A stretch of DNA of 64,000 nucleotides, taken from NCBI RefSeq assembly GCF_014202765.1, contig NZ_JACHHN010000001.1, forward strand, positions 1-64,000, in the 5' to 3' direction. The stretch is from Silvimonas terrae. Lineage in GTDB: Bacteria; Pseudomonadota; Gammaproteobacteria; Burkholderiales; Chitinibacteraceae. This document shows positions 26,221 to 35,374 of the stretch, piece after piece (the stretch's first letter is position 1; every line of letters begins with the position of its first letter). A program made the position numbers and the translations under genes. The notes under the pieces are model-generated. The model was not told where the DNA came from and made no database searches. It worked only from the letters and a program-made list of their open reading frames with translations.

Positions 26221-27513
26221 TTAGTCGTGCATCTTGCCGGCACGTTGGCCGCGTGTGTACCGCAATGTAAGCCAGGTCATGACCAGCGCCACCACAAGAC
26301 CAAAGCCGATAATGATGGTGTACATGGGGGGCATGCCACTGGCAGAAAACTGATCCTGCACCAGTTCGGTGGCATGGGTGGACAACGGCGTCGACAGATA
26401 TCGAACCAGCAGCGCGTGCGCACCGACCATCACCAGGATGCCGATATTCTCATTGAAGTTCTGCACGGCAATAGAGTGCCCCGCACCCATCAACATATGC
26501 CCGCGGTGCTGCAGCATGGCGTTCAGCGGTACGACAAACCAGCCGGACAAAGCGCCCACCAGGAACATCAGCACAGCGGCGACCTGAGCGCTATGCACCA
26601 GCAACATCCCCATGACGGCCAGACCCATCAAAATACCGGCCGGCAGCACGGCGAACGCCCGGCGCAAGGGTACAAAGCGGCCAGCCAGAATGGCGCCGAA
26701 GGCGGTGCCGAATGCCACCACGGCCACCAGACGGGTGGCCTGTTCCATGCTGTAGTTCAACCAGATCACCGCCCAGTTGAGCACCACCAAACGCATGGTG
26801 GCCCCCGCGCCCCAGAACAAGGTGGTCACCGCCAGTGATAACTGGCCTTGCGGGTCTTTCCACAAGCGGCGCACGCACCACCAGAACTCACGGATCAGGA
26901 ATAACGGGTCCAGATGCAAGGGCTTGAGATGCACCTTGAGCTTGGGGATATACAAATTGAGCCAGCCCGCCGCCAGATACAGCGCAATGATGGCGCACAT
27001 GGCAAATTGCGCGGGAGAGAGCCACTGGCTGAGTACCAGCGTGTCGTAAAAGTCGCTGGCCCGCGTGCCCACCAGAATGCCGCCCAGCACGGTGCCAAAG
27101 ATGATGGCACCCACCGTGGCGCCTTCCAGCCAGCCATTGGCTTCAACCAGTTGTTCGTGCGGCAGGTATTCGGTGATCAGGCCATATTTGGCGGGAGAGT
27201 AAGCCGCGGCGCCAAAGCCGACGATGGCATAGGCGATGATGGGCGGCACGCCGGTCAGCATGCAGGCGCAGCCAATCAGTTTGATGCCGTTGCAGATCAT
27301 CATGGCGCGGCCTTTGTGCATGGAATCTGCAAAAGAGCCGGCAAACGGCGCCAGGACCACATAAGAAACCGTGAAGCTCCAGAGCAGCATGGACAAATGC
27401 CACTCAGGCGCGCTTTGTTCACGTAAAAGGGTCAGGGCTGCAATGAAAAGCGCATTGTCAGCGAGCGCAGAAAGAAATTGTGCACCCAGGATGATGAAAA
27501 AACCGCGATTCAT
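26221..27513 (-). CDS. lplT: lysophospholipid transporter LplT-like MFS protein
   Basis: A 430-aa inner-membrane carrier of the major facilitator superfamily resembling LplT, which flips lysophospholipids inward for re-acylation. Family text is clear: AQFLSALADNALFIAAL, GAAAYSPAKYGLI, LFWGAGATMRL, VVPLNAMLQHRG and GAGHSIAVQNFNEN. The start was set at 27513 (MNRGFFIILGAQFLSALADN); an in-frame extension to 27588 adds a hydrophilic tail not expected in the family. The aas acyltransferase is not adjacent. Confidence 0.88.
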   Translation of the reverse strand: MNRGFFIILGAQFLSALADNALFIAALTLLREQSAPEWHLSMLLWSFTVSYVVLAPFAGSFADSMHKGRAMMICNGIKLIGCACMLTGVPPIIAYAIVGFGAAAYSPAKYGLITEYLPHEQLVEANGWLEGATVGAIIFGTVLGGILVGTRASDFYDTLVLSQWLSPAQFAMCAIIALYLAAGWLNLYIPKLKVHLKPLHLDPLFLIREFWWCVRRLWKDPQGQLSLAVTTLFWGAGATMRLVVLNWAVIWLNYSMEQATRLVAVVAFGTAFGAILAGRFVPLRRAFAVLPAGILMGLAVMGMLLVHSAQVAAVLMFLVGALSGWFVVPLNAMLQHRGHMLMGAGHSIAVQNFNENIGILVMVGAHALLVRYLSTPLSTHATELVQDQFSASGMPPMYTIIIGFGLVVALVMTWLTLRYTRGQRAGKMHD

Positions 27514-27922
27514 GCCCGGAACGAAACCTGTTGTATTTGATGTTGAGCGTGATGATATGCCGCTGCCAGCCTCATCAACCGGCGGCAAAAGATCAGCATG
27601 CTGCGCGGTTTTATATCATGTTTAGTTAGTTCGCGCCGACATATTGCCACGACAGGCGGGATACAAAACGGAAACCTTCTGCGCGCCAGGCAATCTGAAC
27701 CTGACAAACGTAACGGCATCTATCAGTACTCCTGAATATCGCATGATATAGTGTGGTCCATTACGATAAGGGGATTAACCCCTGCTCGAACTAAGGGTCC
27801 GGCATACAACCACCACAAGCGACATGGTAGTCAACGGAGTATACGTCGCTCCTCGCGGCCACACTGGCGGGGTGCTTTCAAGGTTTGGGTTGCTGGTCAA
27901 AACCTGGGTTCGGTCAATACGC
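27514..27922. other. divergent lplT-dedA intergenic region
   Basis: About 410 bases between divergent genes with no convincing reading frame. It should hold both promoters. GATATAGTG at about 27744 is a -10-like sequence for dedA. A small hairpin GGGG-ATTAA-CCCC lies near 27771-27783. Nothing else was recognised. Confidence 0.4.
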
Positions 27923-28570
27923 ATGGATATTCTGCAATATCTTCTTCCTGTCTTTACTGATTACGGCTACGTGGCCGTTTTCGGTGTCCTGCTGGTCTGC
28001 GGTTTCGGCGTGCCGATCCCGGAAGACATCACGCTTGTGGCCGGCGGCATCATCTCCGGGCTCGGGTTTGCAGACGTTCACACCATGTTTGGCGTGGGGA
28101 TGGCCGGCGTGCTGGTGGGCGATTCCATCATGTTTTTCATTGGTCGGCATTTTGGCACGCGGGCGCTCAAATGGCGCTGGGTGGCCCATGTGCTTACGCC
28201 CGAACGCTACGCCGCCGTACAGGACAAATTCCGCCGCTACGGTAACCGCGTCTTGTTTGTAGCGCGCTTCTTGCCGGGCCTGCGTACTCCGATCTACCTC
28301 ACGGCGGGCATGTCCCGCTGCATTCCGTTCTGGCGTTTTTTACTGGCCGATGGCCTTGCCGCACTCATCAGCGTGCCGGTCTGGGTGTATCTGGGCTACT
28401 ACGGCGCATTCCAGCGCCAGTGGCTGGAGCACGCCATCAAACAGGGTCAGACGGGCATGTGGTTGGTGTTGGCCGCACTGGCGACTTTGACGCTGATCTG
28501 GTACATCAGACACAAGCGCCACCAGAGTCACTGCAAAGCGTTGACGAGCAAGGTGCTGCGCGAAGAATAG
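27923..28570 (+). CDS. DedA-family membrane protein
   Basis: A 215-aa polytopic membrane protein of the DedA/VTT family, linked to lipid-carrier (undecaprenyl phosphate) recycling and membrane homeostasis. Family motifs: GFGVPIPEDITLVAGG, GDSIMFFIGRHFG, and the amphipathic FVARFLPGLRTPIYLTAGM (shown as RFLPGLRTPIY), with the conserved acidic and Arg residues. The ATG at 27923 was chosen; the in-frame extension to 27824 has no family support. The C-terminus is basic and cytosolic. Confidence 0.88.
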   Translation: MDILQYLLPVFTDYGYVAVFGVLLVCGFGVPIPEDITLVAGGIISGLGFADVHTMFGVGMAGVLVGDSIMFFIGRHFGTRALKWRWVAHVLTPERYAAVQDKFRRYGNRVLFVARFLPGLRTPIYLTAGMSRCIPFWRFLLADGLAALISVPVWVYLGYYGAFQRQWLEHAIKQGQTGMWLVLAALATLTLIWYIRHKRHQSHCKALTSKVLREE

Positions 28571-28579
28571 GAGCGACTT

Positions 28580-28636
28580 GCAAAACCCTGCTGGTCACCT
28601 CTCACCGTTGTGGGTGAGCGCTTCAGCGGGTTTTGT
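28580..28636 (+). other. hairpin between dedA and alr
   Basis: A long imperfect stem (GCAAAACCCTGCTG with CAGCGGGTTTTG) encloses an inner hairpin CTCACC/GGGTGAG. Only four T residues are available, so it may be a weak terminator or a leader structure of alr. Confidence 0.5.
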
Positions 28637-28677
28637 CAGGCTCTCCTTGCCCAGTGACTAACCATCCGGTTCCCGAC

Positions 28678-29748
28678 ATGACTCGCCCTATCAAGGCTAT
28701 CGTTCACAGCAAGGCAATCACCCACAACTACAACCAGGTCAAACAGACCGCTCCGGCTAGCCGCGCATTTGCCGTGGTCAAAGCCAACGCCTACGGGCAT
28801 GGTCTTGAACGCGCTGCCAGAGCGCTGGCCCACGCCGATGGCTTTGGCATTCTGGAGATTGAAGGCGCGCTGGCGCTGCGGCGCTGGGGTATGCAACAGC
28901 CCGTGCTGCTGCTTGAAGGCGTCTTTAGCCAGTCCGAACTGATAGAGGCCGCACGCCAGAATTTCTCTGTGGCTGTGCACGAGCCTGGACACCTGGCGTG
29001 GCTGGAACAAGTCACCCTGCCGCAACCGCTCAACATTTTCCTCAAGCTCAATACCGGCATGAACCGGCTGGGTTTCCCGGCAGAACAAGCCCGCGACCTG
29101 GCCGCAAAGCTGGGTAGTCTGTCCAATGTCGCCAGCGTAACCTTGATGGCGCACTTTGCCACCGCCGATGAGCCGGCCAAGGGCATAGAAAAACAGTTCA
29201 CCCGTTTCCAGCACGCGACAGAAGGGCTGAAACTGCCCATTTCGCTGGCCAATTCCGCAGCCACCTTCGCCTATCCGCAAACCCGCACGGACTGGGTACG
29301 GCCTGGCATTGTGCTGTATGGGGCTTCCCCGTTCGATGATCGCAGTGCCAAAGAGCTTGGGCTGCAGGCGGCCATGACCCTGCAATCGCAACTGATTGCC
29401 GTACAGCACCTGCAAGCCGGCGATACAGTGGGTTATGGTGCCACTTTTACCGCTGACCGGCCCATGCGTATCGGGGTGGTCGCTTGCGGCTATGCTGACG
29501 GGTATCCGCGCCACGCGCCAGCTGGCACGCCCGTCAATGTGGCAGGGCAGCGCACACGCGTGATCGGGCGGGTGTCGATGGATATGCTGACCATTGATAT
29601 TACCGATCTGCCGCAGGCGCAGATTGGCAGCCCGGTTGAACTGTGGGGTAGTGAGGTGCCGATTGACGAGGTGGCGCGCGCCGCGGGGACCATTGGCTAT
29701 GAGCTGATGTGTGCTGTTGCACCGCGTGTGCCGGTTCATGAGGGTTGA
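28678..29748 (+). CDS. alr: alanine racemase
   Basis: Alanine racemase (356 aa) interconverts L- and D-alanine with PLP, supplying D-Ala for peptidoglycan. The PLP lysine is K35 in VVKANAYGHG. The second catalytic base is the Tyr in the VGYGATF region, and the family text VACGYADGYPR and GRVSMDM is present. The ATG at 28678 fits the family start; upstream in-frame codons add 15 residues with no support. No strong Shine-Dalgarno is visible. Confidence 0.95.
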   Translation: MTRPIKAIVHSKAITHNYNQVKQTAPASRAFAVVKANAYGHGLERAARALAHADGFGILEIEGALALRRWGMQQPVLLLEGVFSQSELIEAARQNFSVAVHEPGHLAWLEQVTLPQPLNIFLKLNTGMNRLGFPAEQARDLAAKLGSLSNVASVTLMAHFATADEPAKGIEKQFTRFQHATEGLKLPISLANSAATFAYPQTRTDWVRPGIVLYGASPFDDRSAKELGLQAAMTLQSQLIAVQHLQAGDTVGYGATFTADRPMRIGVVACGYADGYPRHAPAGTPVNVAGQRTRVIGRVSMDMLTIDITDLPQAQIGSPVELWGSEVPIDEVARAAGTIGYELMCAVAPRVPVHEG

Positions 29749-29751
29749 CCA

Positions 29752-29776
29752 GGGCTAGCCGGTATTGCCCTTTTTT
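29752..29776 (+). terminator. probable terminator after alr
   Basis: A short GGGC/GCCC stem with a GCCGGTA-containing loop (29752-29770) runs directly into six T residues. Confidence 0.5.
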
Positions 29777-29921
29777 GTGGCAAATGGCAGCCAGACGCTG
29801 CCAACAGGCTCGAAAAGCGCCGCTTTCTTATATAGAATGCTTCGCTTGATCACCCGCCGCTGGCCGCAATGCCGGCGGTTTTAATTCCGGATTTTTCCGT
29901 TTCTCAACCAGCAGGTTGCAT

Positions 29922-31148
29922 ATGGCATTGATTGTCCAGAAATACGGCGGCACCTCCGTGGGCACGCCGGAGCGTATCAAGAATGTGGCCAAACGCGTCG
30001 CCCGGTTCAAGGCGCAAGGCCATGATCTGGTGATTGTTTTGTCCGCAATGAGCGGTGAAACCAACCGCCTGATCGCGCTCGCCAAAGAAATGCAGGTCAA
30101 TCCTGATCCGCGTGAACTGGACGTGATTATCTCTACCGGTGAGCAGGTCACCATTGGCCTCCTGGCCATGGCCCTCAAGGACGCCGGCATTGATGCGCGC
30201 TCGTACACTGGCGGTCAGGTCAAAATCCTGACCGATAGCGCCTTTACCAAAGCCCGCATCCAGTCGATCGACGACGAAAACATGCGTGCCGACCTGAATG
30301 CTGGCCGCGTTGTGATCGTGGCGGGTTTCCAGGGCGTGGACGCCGAAGGCAATATCACCACGCTGGGTCGTGGTGGTTCCGATACCACCGGCGTGGCGCT
30401 GGCCGCAGCCTTGCATGCCGATGAATGCCAGATTTATACCGATGTCGATGGCGTATATACCACCGACCCGCGGGTTGTACCTGAAGCACGCAAACTCAAG
30501 ACCATCACCTTTGAAGAAATGCTGGAAATGGCCAGCCTGGGCTCCAAGGTGCTGCAGATTCGCTCGGTTGAGTTTGCCGGCAAGTACAACGTGAAATTGC
30601 GCGTGCTGTCCTCGTTCCAGGAAGATGGCGAGGGCACGCTGATTACTTTCGAGGAAGACTCCAACATGGAAAAACCCGTCGTTTCCGGTATCGCTTTCAA
30701 CCGTGACGAAGCCCGTATCAACGTGACTGGTGTGCCGGACAAACCTGGCATCGCCTATCAGATTCTGGGCCCGGTGGCTGACGCCAACATCGATGTGGAC
30801 ATGATCATCCAGAACGTCGGCCAGGAAGGCACGACCGACTTCTCTTTCACCGTACCCAAGAACGATCTGCCGCGCACGATCAAGGTACTGGAAAGCGTGC
30901 AGGATCACATTGCCGCCCGCAGCATCTCTGGCGACGACAAGATCTGCAAGATCTCCATCGTCGGCGTGGGCATGCGTAGTCACGTGGGCGTAGCGTCCAC
31001 CATGTTCCGCACCCTGGCCGAAGAAGGCATCAACATCCAGATGATCTCCACCTCTGAAATCAAGATTTCGGTGATCGTGGATGAAAAGTATCTGGAACTG
31101 GCCGTACGCGTGCTGCACAAGGCATTTGGTCTGGATCAGGTTCTCTGA
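29922..31148 (+). CDS. lysC: aspartate kinase
   Basis: Aspartokinase (408 aa) phosphorylates aspartate, the entry to lysine, threonine and methionine synthesis and diaminopimelate. The kinase domain starts with [10 protein letters not shown] and includes [17 protein letters not shown]. Two C-terminal ACT domains (about 265-400) provide feedback control by lysine and/or threonine, as in the betaproteobacterial single-polypeptide form. The ATG at 29922 was chosen over the TTG at 29916. Confidence 0.95.
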   Translation: MALIVQKYGGTSVGTPERIKNVAKRVARFKAQGHDLVIVLSAMSGETNRLIALAKEMQVNPDPRELDVIISTGEQVTIGLLAMALKDAGIDARSYTGGQVKILTDSAFTKARIQSIDDENMRADLNAGRVVIVAGFQGVDAEGNITTLGRGGSDTTGVALAAALHADECQIYTDVDGVYTTDPRVVPEARKLKTITFEEMLEMASLGSKVLQIRSVEFAGKYNVKLRVLSSFQEDGEGTLITFEEDSNMEKPVVSGIAFNRDEARINVTGVPDKPGIAYQILGPVADANIDVDMIIQNVGQEGTTDFSFTVPKNDLPRTIKVLESVQDHIAARSISGDDKICKISIVGVGMRSHVGVASTMFRTLAEEGINIQMISTSEIKISVIVDEKYLELAVRVLHKAFGLDQVL

Positions 31149-31168
31149 TCTGGCGGGTGTCGATAAGA

Positions 31169-31194
31169 ACGGCAGCCTGGCGCTGCCGTTTTTT
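31169..31194 (+). terminator. terminator of lysC
   Basis: The stem ACGGCAGC (31169-31176)/GCTGCCGT (31182-31189) with a 5-base loop is followed by TTTTTT. It lies 20 bases past the lysC stop. Confidence 0.9.
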
Positions 31195-31249
31195 ATTGTT
31201 GCAGGGCAGGGTATTAGCGAAAAATGTTGATTTTAAGCCTGCAGTTTTC

Positions 31250-31278
31250 TTGACGCCCCCAAGGGCGCAGGGTATTAT
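31250..31278 (+). promoter_or_regulatory. sigma70 promoter of the tRNA cluster
   Basis: TTGACG (31250-31255), a 17-base spacer and TATTAT (31273-31278) place the start of transcription near 31285, nine bases before tRNA-Ser. The spacer contains a GC-rich stretch, as expected for a stable-RNA promoter. Confidence 0.8.
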
Positions 31279-31293
31279 CCCGCTTCCCTTGAC

Positions 31294-31387
31294 GGAGACG
31301 TGGATGAGTGGCTGAAATCACTTCCCTGCTAAGGAAGCATACGGGCTTAAACCTGTATCGAGGGTTCGAATCCCTCCGTCTCCGCCA
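31294..31387 (+). tRNA. tRNA-Ser (anticodon GCT)
   Basis: A 94-base class II tRNA. The acceptor stem GGAGACG/CGTCTCC, discriminator G and encoded CCA (31385-31387) are visible, with a long variable arm typical of serine and TTCGAATC in the T loop. The anticodon GCT is at 31328-31330 and reads AGC/AGT. Confidence 0.96.
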
Positions 31388-31468
31388 GCGGTACTGCAGT
31401 TTTATTTAATGCAGTCTGCCTGGCAGAATGCAATAAAGTGCAGTAAGCAGTAAATGTGTTGTGACAGT

Positions 31469-31545
31469 GCGCCCGTAGCTCAGTTGGATAGAGTATCTGG
31501 CTACGAACCAGAGGGTCGGGCGTTCGAATCGCTCCGGGCGCACCA
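31469..31545 (+). tRNA. tRNA-Arg (anticodon ACG)
   Basis: A 77-base cloverleaf with acceptor stem GCGCCCG/CGGGCGC and encoded CCA. The anticodon ACG (31503-31505) has A34 edited to inosine in this tRNA and so reads CGT/CGC/CGA. Confidence 0.96.
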
Positions 31546-31578
31546 TCTCACACAAGTCCATCGCGAATAGCGAGCCTC

Positions 31579-31654
31579 GTCCCCATCGTCTAGAGGCCTA
31601 GGACACCGCCCTTTCACGGCGATAACCGGGGTTCGAATCCCCGTGGGGACGCCA
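31579..31654 (+). tRNA. tRNA-Glu (anticodon TTC)
   Basis: A 76-base cloverleaf with acceptor stem GTCCCCA/TGGGGAC, discriminator G and encoded CCA (31652-31654). The anticodon TTC is at 31613-31615. It is the last gene of the Ser-Arg-Glu cluster. Confidence 0.96.
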
Positions 31655-31670
31655 TCTGGCACCACTGAAC

Positions 31671-31695
31671 AAGATCGCACACGCGGTCTTTTTTT
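31671..31695 (+). terminator. terminator of the tRNA cluster
   Basis: The stem AAGATCGC/GCGGTCTT (one G-U pair, loop ACAC) is followed by a T tract to 31695. Confidence 0.85.
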
Positions 31696-31752
31696 GTTTC
31701 TGCCGTCTGTTGTGCCTCTCTTTTCTGCGCTTCTTCCTGATTCGCTACGAAT

Positions 31753-31977
31753 TCACAACGAATTCGCGTCGATCCACGCCTTGGCATACTCGTGCGCGTG
31801 CTTTACCGCCTCTTCGGAGGTCTGGCATACCTGCAGCGATGGAAATCGCAGGGGCGGCTTGCCAGACCACTCTGCGCTGGTTTCGGTGATCACAAACGGG
31901 CAGATAAACCCGGTGACGATCGTGCCAGGCAGGCAGGTAATGATGCGACGTTTGTATATGTATGTCCTTGCAGGCAT
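31753..31977 (-). CDS. small conserved-looking hypothetical protein
   Basis: A 74-aa frame on the minus strand between the tRNA cluster and the LysR gene. The composition is protein-like. A short beta-rich half (YKRRIITCLPG, GFICPFVI) is followed by an amphipathic helix (TSEEAVKHAHEYAKAWIDAN). This layout resembles small beta-strand/helix proteins common in betaproteobacteria whose C-termini read xEAxxxxxxYAxxWID. No function can be given. The start at 31977 is tentative. It is the only believable gene in this 430-base gap. Confidence 0.5.
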   Translation of the reverse strand: MPARTYIYKRRIITCLPGTIVTGFICPFVITETSAEWSGKPPLRFPSLQVCQTSEEAVKHAHEYAKAWIDANSL

Positions 31978-32128
31978 GCCAGTCTTTCAAACGGATCGGA
32001 TGGGGCGGGCAAATGCCCGAGATCGCGGCATTTATCCATAAGCCATTGAAAAATGCACTTATTTCCGGCTATTCGTAGGCAAATGGCAGGACAGTAGCAA
32101 GCTCATCACCCCCTTTATTTGGGCAAGC

Positions 32129-33019
32129 TCAATCCTCGCTGCGCATGGCCTCCGCAATCAACCACGCTCTGAACGCCGCAAACCCGGGGTTCTCTGGCGC
32201 CGTATGCGAGAAGATCAGGTAGTAGGGCACACGTAGCGAGACTTCGGTAGGCAGCGGCTTGATCAGCCGTCCGGCGGCAATGTCGTATTCCACCAGGATG
32301 CGTTGCCCCAGTGCGACACCCTGGCCGTCAATGGCGCATTGCAAAGTCATTTGCGAGTCTGAAAATGCTGGCCCGCGTGTGGCATCAATCCCTGTTAAAC
32401 CTGTCTCTTCCAGCCACTGTTGCCAGTTGGGTAAATGCGTATGCCGTTGCGGGCTGCGCTCATGCAGCAGGGTGTGTTTTGACAGGTCTGCAGGGGTGTG
32501 CAACGTAGCTTGCAAAGCCGGACTACATACCGGGAACACCGTACTTGACGTGAAACGTTCAACAATCAGGTCGGGCGAGTGGACCTGGCGGTAGTCAATG
32601 GTGATGTCGTTGTGCAGGTAATCCCGCTCATGGTCGGTGTTGACCTCCACCCGGATATCCGGATGCAGGTTGAGAAAACGATACAGGCGCGGCACCAGCC
32701 ACTTGGTGCCAAAGGTGGCTGGCACGGCCACCTTGAGGGTGATGGTCTTGTCATCCAGCAACATGTCGGTGGCTTGCTGCAAGGCGCGAAAAGCCTCGCG
32801 AACCCGCGGCAGATAAGCTTCTCCGGCGCTGGTGAGGGTGAGCTGGTTGTTGCGCCGTTCAAACAGCGGCACGCCCAGAAATGCCTCCAGTTGTTTCATC
32901 TGGTGACTGACCGCGGCGTTGGTGACATGCAATTCGCCCGCTGCTTGCGTAAAGCTCATCAAGCGGGCGGCAACCTCAAACATACGCAATGCATTAAGCG
33001 GGGGTAAACGACGTGGCAT
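32129..33019 (-). CDS. LysR-family regulator (GcvA-like)
   Basis: A 296-aa LysR-type regulator of the GcvA subgroup. The N-terminal winged helix-turn-helix (LNALRMFEVAARLMSFTQAA, then HVTNAAVSHQMKQLE, about residues 7-46) is followed by a periplasmic-binding-like effector domain (about 92-290). It is divergent from dgoK and the sugar-acid operon and is the likely regulator of that locus, with a sugar or sugar acid as effector. An interrupted palindrome lies just before its start. The GcvA name reflects sequence class only; no glycine cleavage genes are near. Confidence 0.88.
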   Translation of the reverse strand: MPRRLPPLNALRMFEVAARLMSFTQAAGELHVTNAAVSHQMKQLEAFLGVPLFERRNNQLTLTSAGEAYLPRVREAFRALQQATDMLLDDKTITLKVAVPATFGTKWLVPRLYRFLNLHPDIRVEVNTDHERDYLHNDITIDYRQVHSPDLIVERFTSSTVFPVCSPALQATLHTPADLSKHTLLHERSPQRHTHLPNWQQWLEETGLTGIDATRGPAFSDSQMTLQCAIDGQGVALGQRILVEYDIAAGRLIKPLPTEVSLRVPYYLIFSHTAPENPGFAAFRAWLIAEAMRSED

Positions 33020-33020
33020 G

Positions 33021-33053
33021 ATGACTCATCAAATTTTTTTTGATGATAGTCAT
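33021..33053. promoter_or_regulatory. candidate LysR operator in the divergent promoter
   Basis: Nested inverted repeats: the outer ATGACT (33021-33026)/AGTCAT (33048-33053) and inner CATCAAA (33027-33033)/TTTGATG (33039-33045) around a T tract. It begins 2 bases upstream of the lysR start, 73-105 bases before dgoK, a usual location for LysR autoregulation and divergent control. Confidence 0.55.
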
Positions 33054-33125
33054 TAAAAATGTAGTTTGCATAGTCAGGCTACGAAAGATTCAAATAGGTG
33101 CAACAAGAACGGACCCTGCACCAGT

Positions 33126-34124
33126 ATGAACATCCTCACTATCGATACCGGTACCACGAACACGCGCGTCACCCTGTGGCGCAATAACGAGGCAGTCTGC
33201 CAGGCGGCCCGTCAGGTGGGCGTGCGCGATACTGCGATTACCGGTAGCGCGGTGACCTTGCAGAATGGCGTGCGCGAAACCATCGCCGCCGCACTGGATA
33301 AGGCTAACGCCGGACTTGAGGCGGTTGATCTGGTGCTGGCTTCCGGCATGATCACTTCCAACGTGGGCTTGTATGAAATCCCCCACGTGCTGGCTCCGGC
33401 GGGCCGGGCGGAACTGGCCGCCGCCATGCGTGAGGCCACCATCCCTGAGGTGTGCGACAAACCCATCTGGTTTGTGCCTGGCGTACGCAACCGTGTCGAT
33501 AACATTGGCCTGCACAATTGTGAGGCGATGGACATGATGCGCGGTGAAGAGGTCGAAACCATGGCGTTGATTGCTCGCCTTGGTATCGACAAACCCACCG
33601 TCATGGTGTTGCCGGGTTCGCACTCCAAGTTTGTGCATGTGGATGATGAAGGCCGCATTACCGGCTGCGTGACCACCCTGGCGGGTGAGTTGCTGCATGT
33701 GATCACCCACAACACCATTCTGGCCGGATCGCTCGATAGCGATTTTGCCACCGAAATCGACACCGAAATGCTGTTGGCGGGCGCACGCTCTGCCGGCAAG
33801 ATTGGCTTGGGGCGTGCCTGTTTTACGGTACGTATTCTCGATCAGTTCACCATTTACGAGCGCAATGCCCGTGCCAACTTCCTGTTGGGCGCGGTGCTGG
33901 GCGCTGACCTCTTGACCCTGAAAAACTCCAGCGCCATTGGCATGACCCCCGGCACCCAGTTTGTAGTGACTGGCAAAGCCATGCTGCGCGAAGCGCTGGC
34001 GCTGCTGGTCAAGCATGACGATTTTTTCTCCGGCCGCATTCTGGTGACCAGTGAAGAACAGCAAGCCAATCTGGCCGGTTTTGGCGTCATTGAGGTGGCG
34101 CGCGCCCGGGGCTTGGTGGGCTGA
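33126..34124 (+). CDS. dgoK: 2-dehydro-3-deoxygalactonokinase
   Basis: DgoK (332 aa) phosphorylates 2-keto-3-deoxygalactonate to KDPGal with ATP. The N-terminal phosphate-binding motif IDTGTTNTR marks the family, which belongs to the ASKHA fold; further family text is WFVPGVRN, MRGEEVE and LPGSHSKFV. The ATG at 33126 gives the expected N-terminus; an in-frame extension to 33066 was rejected. It is the first gene of the sugar-acid cluster and is separated from araF by a palindromic repeat. Confidence 0.92.
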   Translation: MNILTIDTGTTNTRVTLWRNNEAVCQAARQVGVRDTAITGSAVTLQNGVRETIAAALDKANAGLEAVDLVLASGMITSNVGLYEIPHVLAPAGRAELAAAMREATIPEVCDKPIWFVPGVRNRVDNIGLHNCEAMDMMRGEEVETMALIARLGIDKPTVMVLPGSHSKFVHVDDEGRITGCVTTLAGELLHVITHNTILAGSLDSDFATEIDTEMLLAGARSAGKIGLGRACFTVRILDQFTIYERNARANFLLGAVLGADLLTLKNSSAIGMTPGTQFVVTGKAMLREALALLVKHDDFFSGRILVTSEEQQANLAGFGVIEVARARGLVG

Positions 34125-34149
34125 AGGAAATTCGAACAAGCGGCGACGC

Positions 34150-34222
34150 AGGGTGGATTCGGAACGAAGTGACAATCCACCATTGCGCAGGTGGATTGTC
34201 GCTAACGCTCCGAATCCACCCT
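34150..34222. repeat. REP-type palindrome (family 2)
   Basis: Nested inverted repeat between dgoK and araF: the outer arms are AGGGTGGATTCGG/CCGAATCCACCCT and the inner arms GACAATCCACC/GGTGGATTGTC. Related arms occur at 40349-40383, 43106-43136, 43211-43232 and 46486-46520. Confidence 0.88.
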
Positions 34223-34369
34223 ACGGTCCTGGGGCAAGAAAAATAGCTGCATGGCTCTGCCAGGTGATGCGGCAATAGCAGGCGTACAACGCTTGCCGAC
34301 AACGGATCGCCGCACAGCGGCAATCTGATAACCAACCCCGGCAACGGGACTGATGGAGGTTCGACCAAG

Positions 34370-35362
34370 ATGAAGCAGCAACTCAAAAAGATCTGCGGCG
34401 CACTGGGTTTGGCAGCAGCGCTGATCGCACCGGCATTGCACGCCGCAGATCAAGTCAAGATCGGTTTTCTGGTGAAACAGGCTGAAGAACCGTGGTTCCA
34501 GGATGAATGGAAGTTTGCCGAACAGGCCGCCAAGGAAAAGGGTTTCACCCTCGTAAAAATTGGTGTGCCGAGCGGCGACAAAGTGCTGTCCGCCATTGAT
34601 AACCTGGGCGCACAACATGCACAGGGTTTCATCATCTGCGCACCGGACGTCAAACTCGGGCCAGCCATTGTCGCCCGTGCCAAGCAATATGACCTCAAGG
34701 TCATGAGCGTGGATGACCGCTTTGTCGATGGCTCTGGCAAGCCGCTGGAATCCGTGCCGCACATGGGTATTTCGGCCTACAAGATTGGCGAGCAAGTGGG
34801 CACCGCCATGATTGCCGAAATGAAAAAGCGCGGCTGGAACCTCAATGAAGTTGGTGCGATCCGCATCTCTTACGATCAACTGCCGACCGCCAAGGACCGT
34901 ACTGATGGCGCGATCGCTGCGCTGACTGCTGGCGGCTTCCCCAAGGCCAACATCATCAATGCACCGCAAGCCAAGACCGACACCGAAGCTGCGTTCAACG
35001 CTGCCAACGTGGCGATCACCCAGCACCCCAACTACAAGCACTGGCTGGCCTTTGGCCTGAACGATGAAGCCGTGCTGGGCGCTGTGCGTGCCGCAGAAGG
35101 TCAGGGCGCCAAGGCCGACAGCATGATCGGTATCGGGATCGGCGGCAGCCAGTCTGCCCTGAACGAATTCAAAAAGGCCGAAAAGACCGGCTTCTTTGGC
35201 ACCGTGCTGATCAGCCCGAAGCGTCATGGCTATGAAACCAGCCTGAACATGTACAACTGGATCAAGGACGGCAAGGCTCCGCCAGCGCTGACCCTGACCA
35301 CCGGTATGTTGATGACGCGGGACAACTCGACCGAAGTGCGCAAGGAAATGGGTCTGGAATAA
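34370..35362 (+). CDS. araF: sugar ABC transporter binding protein, AraF type
   Basis: A 330-aa periplasmic arabinose/galactose-binding protein. The signal peptide MKQQLKKICGALGLAAALIA is cleaved near LHA-ADQ. The mature start QVKIGFLVKQAEEPWFQDEW and the segment ISYDQLPTAKDRTDGA match AraF. The length equals that of E. coli AraF within one residue. GGAGG lies upstream at about 34353. AraF-type proteins bind L-arabinose, D-galactose and D-fucose, which suits the galactonate genes downstream. Confidence 0.92.
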   Translation: MKQQLKKICGALGLAAALIAPALHAADQVKIGFLVKQAEEPWFQDEWKFAEQAAKEKGFTLVKIGVPSGDKVLSAIDNLGAQHAQGFIICAPDVKLGPAIVARAKQYDLKVMSVDDRFVDGSGKPLESVPHMGISAYKIGEQVGTAMIAEMKKRGWNLNEVGAIRISYDQLPTAKDRTDGAIAALTAGGFPKANIINAPQAKTDTEAAFNAANVAITQHPNYKHWLAFGLNDEAVLGAVRAAEGQGAKADSMIGIGIGGSQSALNEFKKAEKTGFFGTVLISPKRHGYETSLNMYNWIKDGKAPPALTLTTGMLMTRDNSTEVRKEMGLE

Positions 35363-35374
35363 GCACGCCAACTT

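Noticed and set aside
25884-26243. A 119-codon minus-strand frame with repeated SLLTPHS
   Set aside because: Produced by the GTGAGGA array and the REP pair. A frame over 7-base repeats cycles through all three phases, and nothing outside the array looks like protein.
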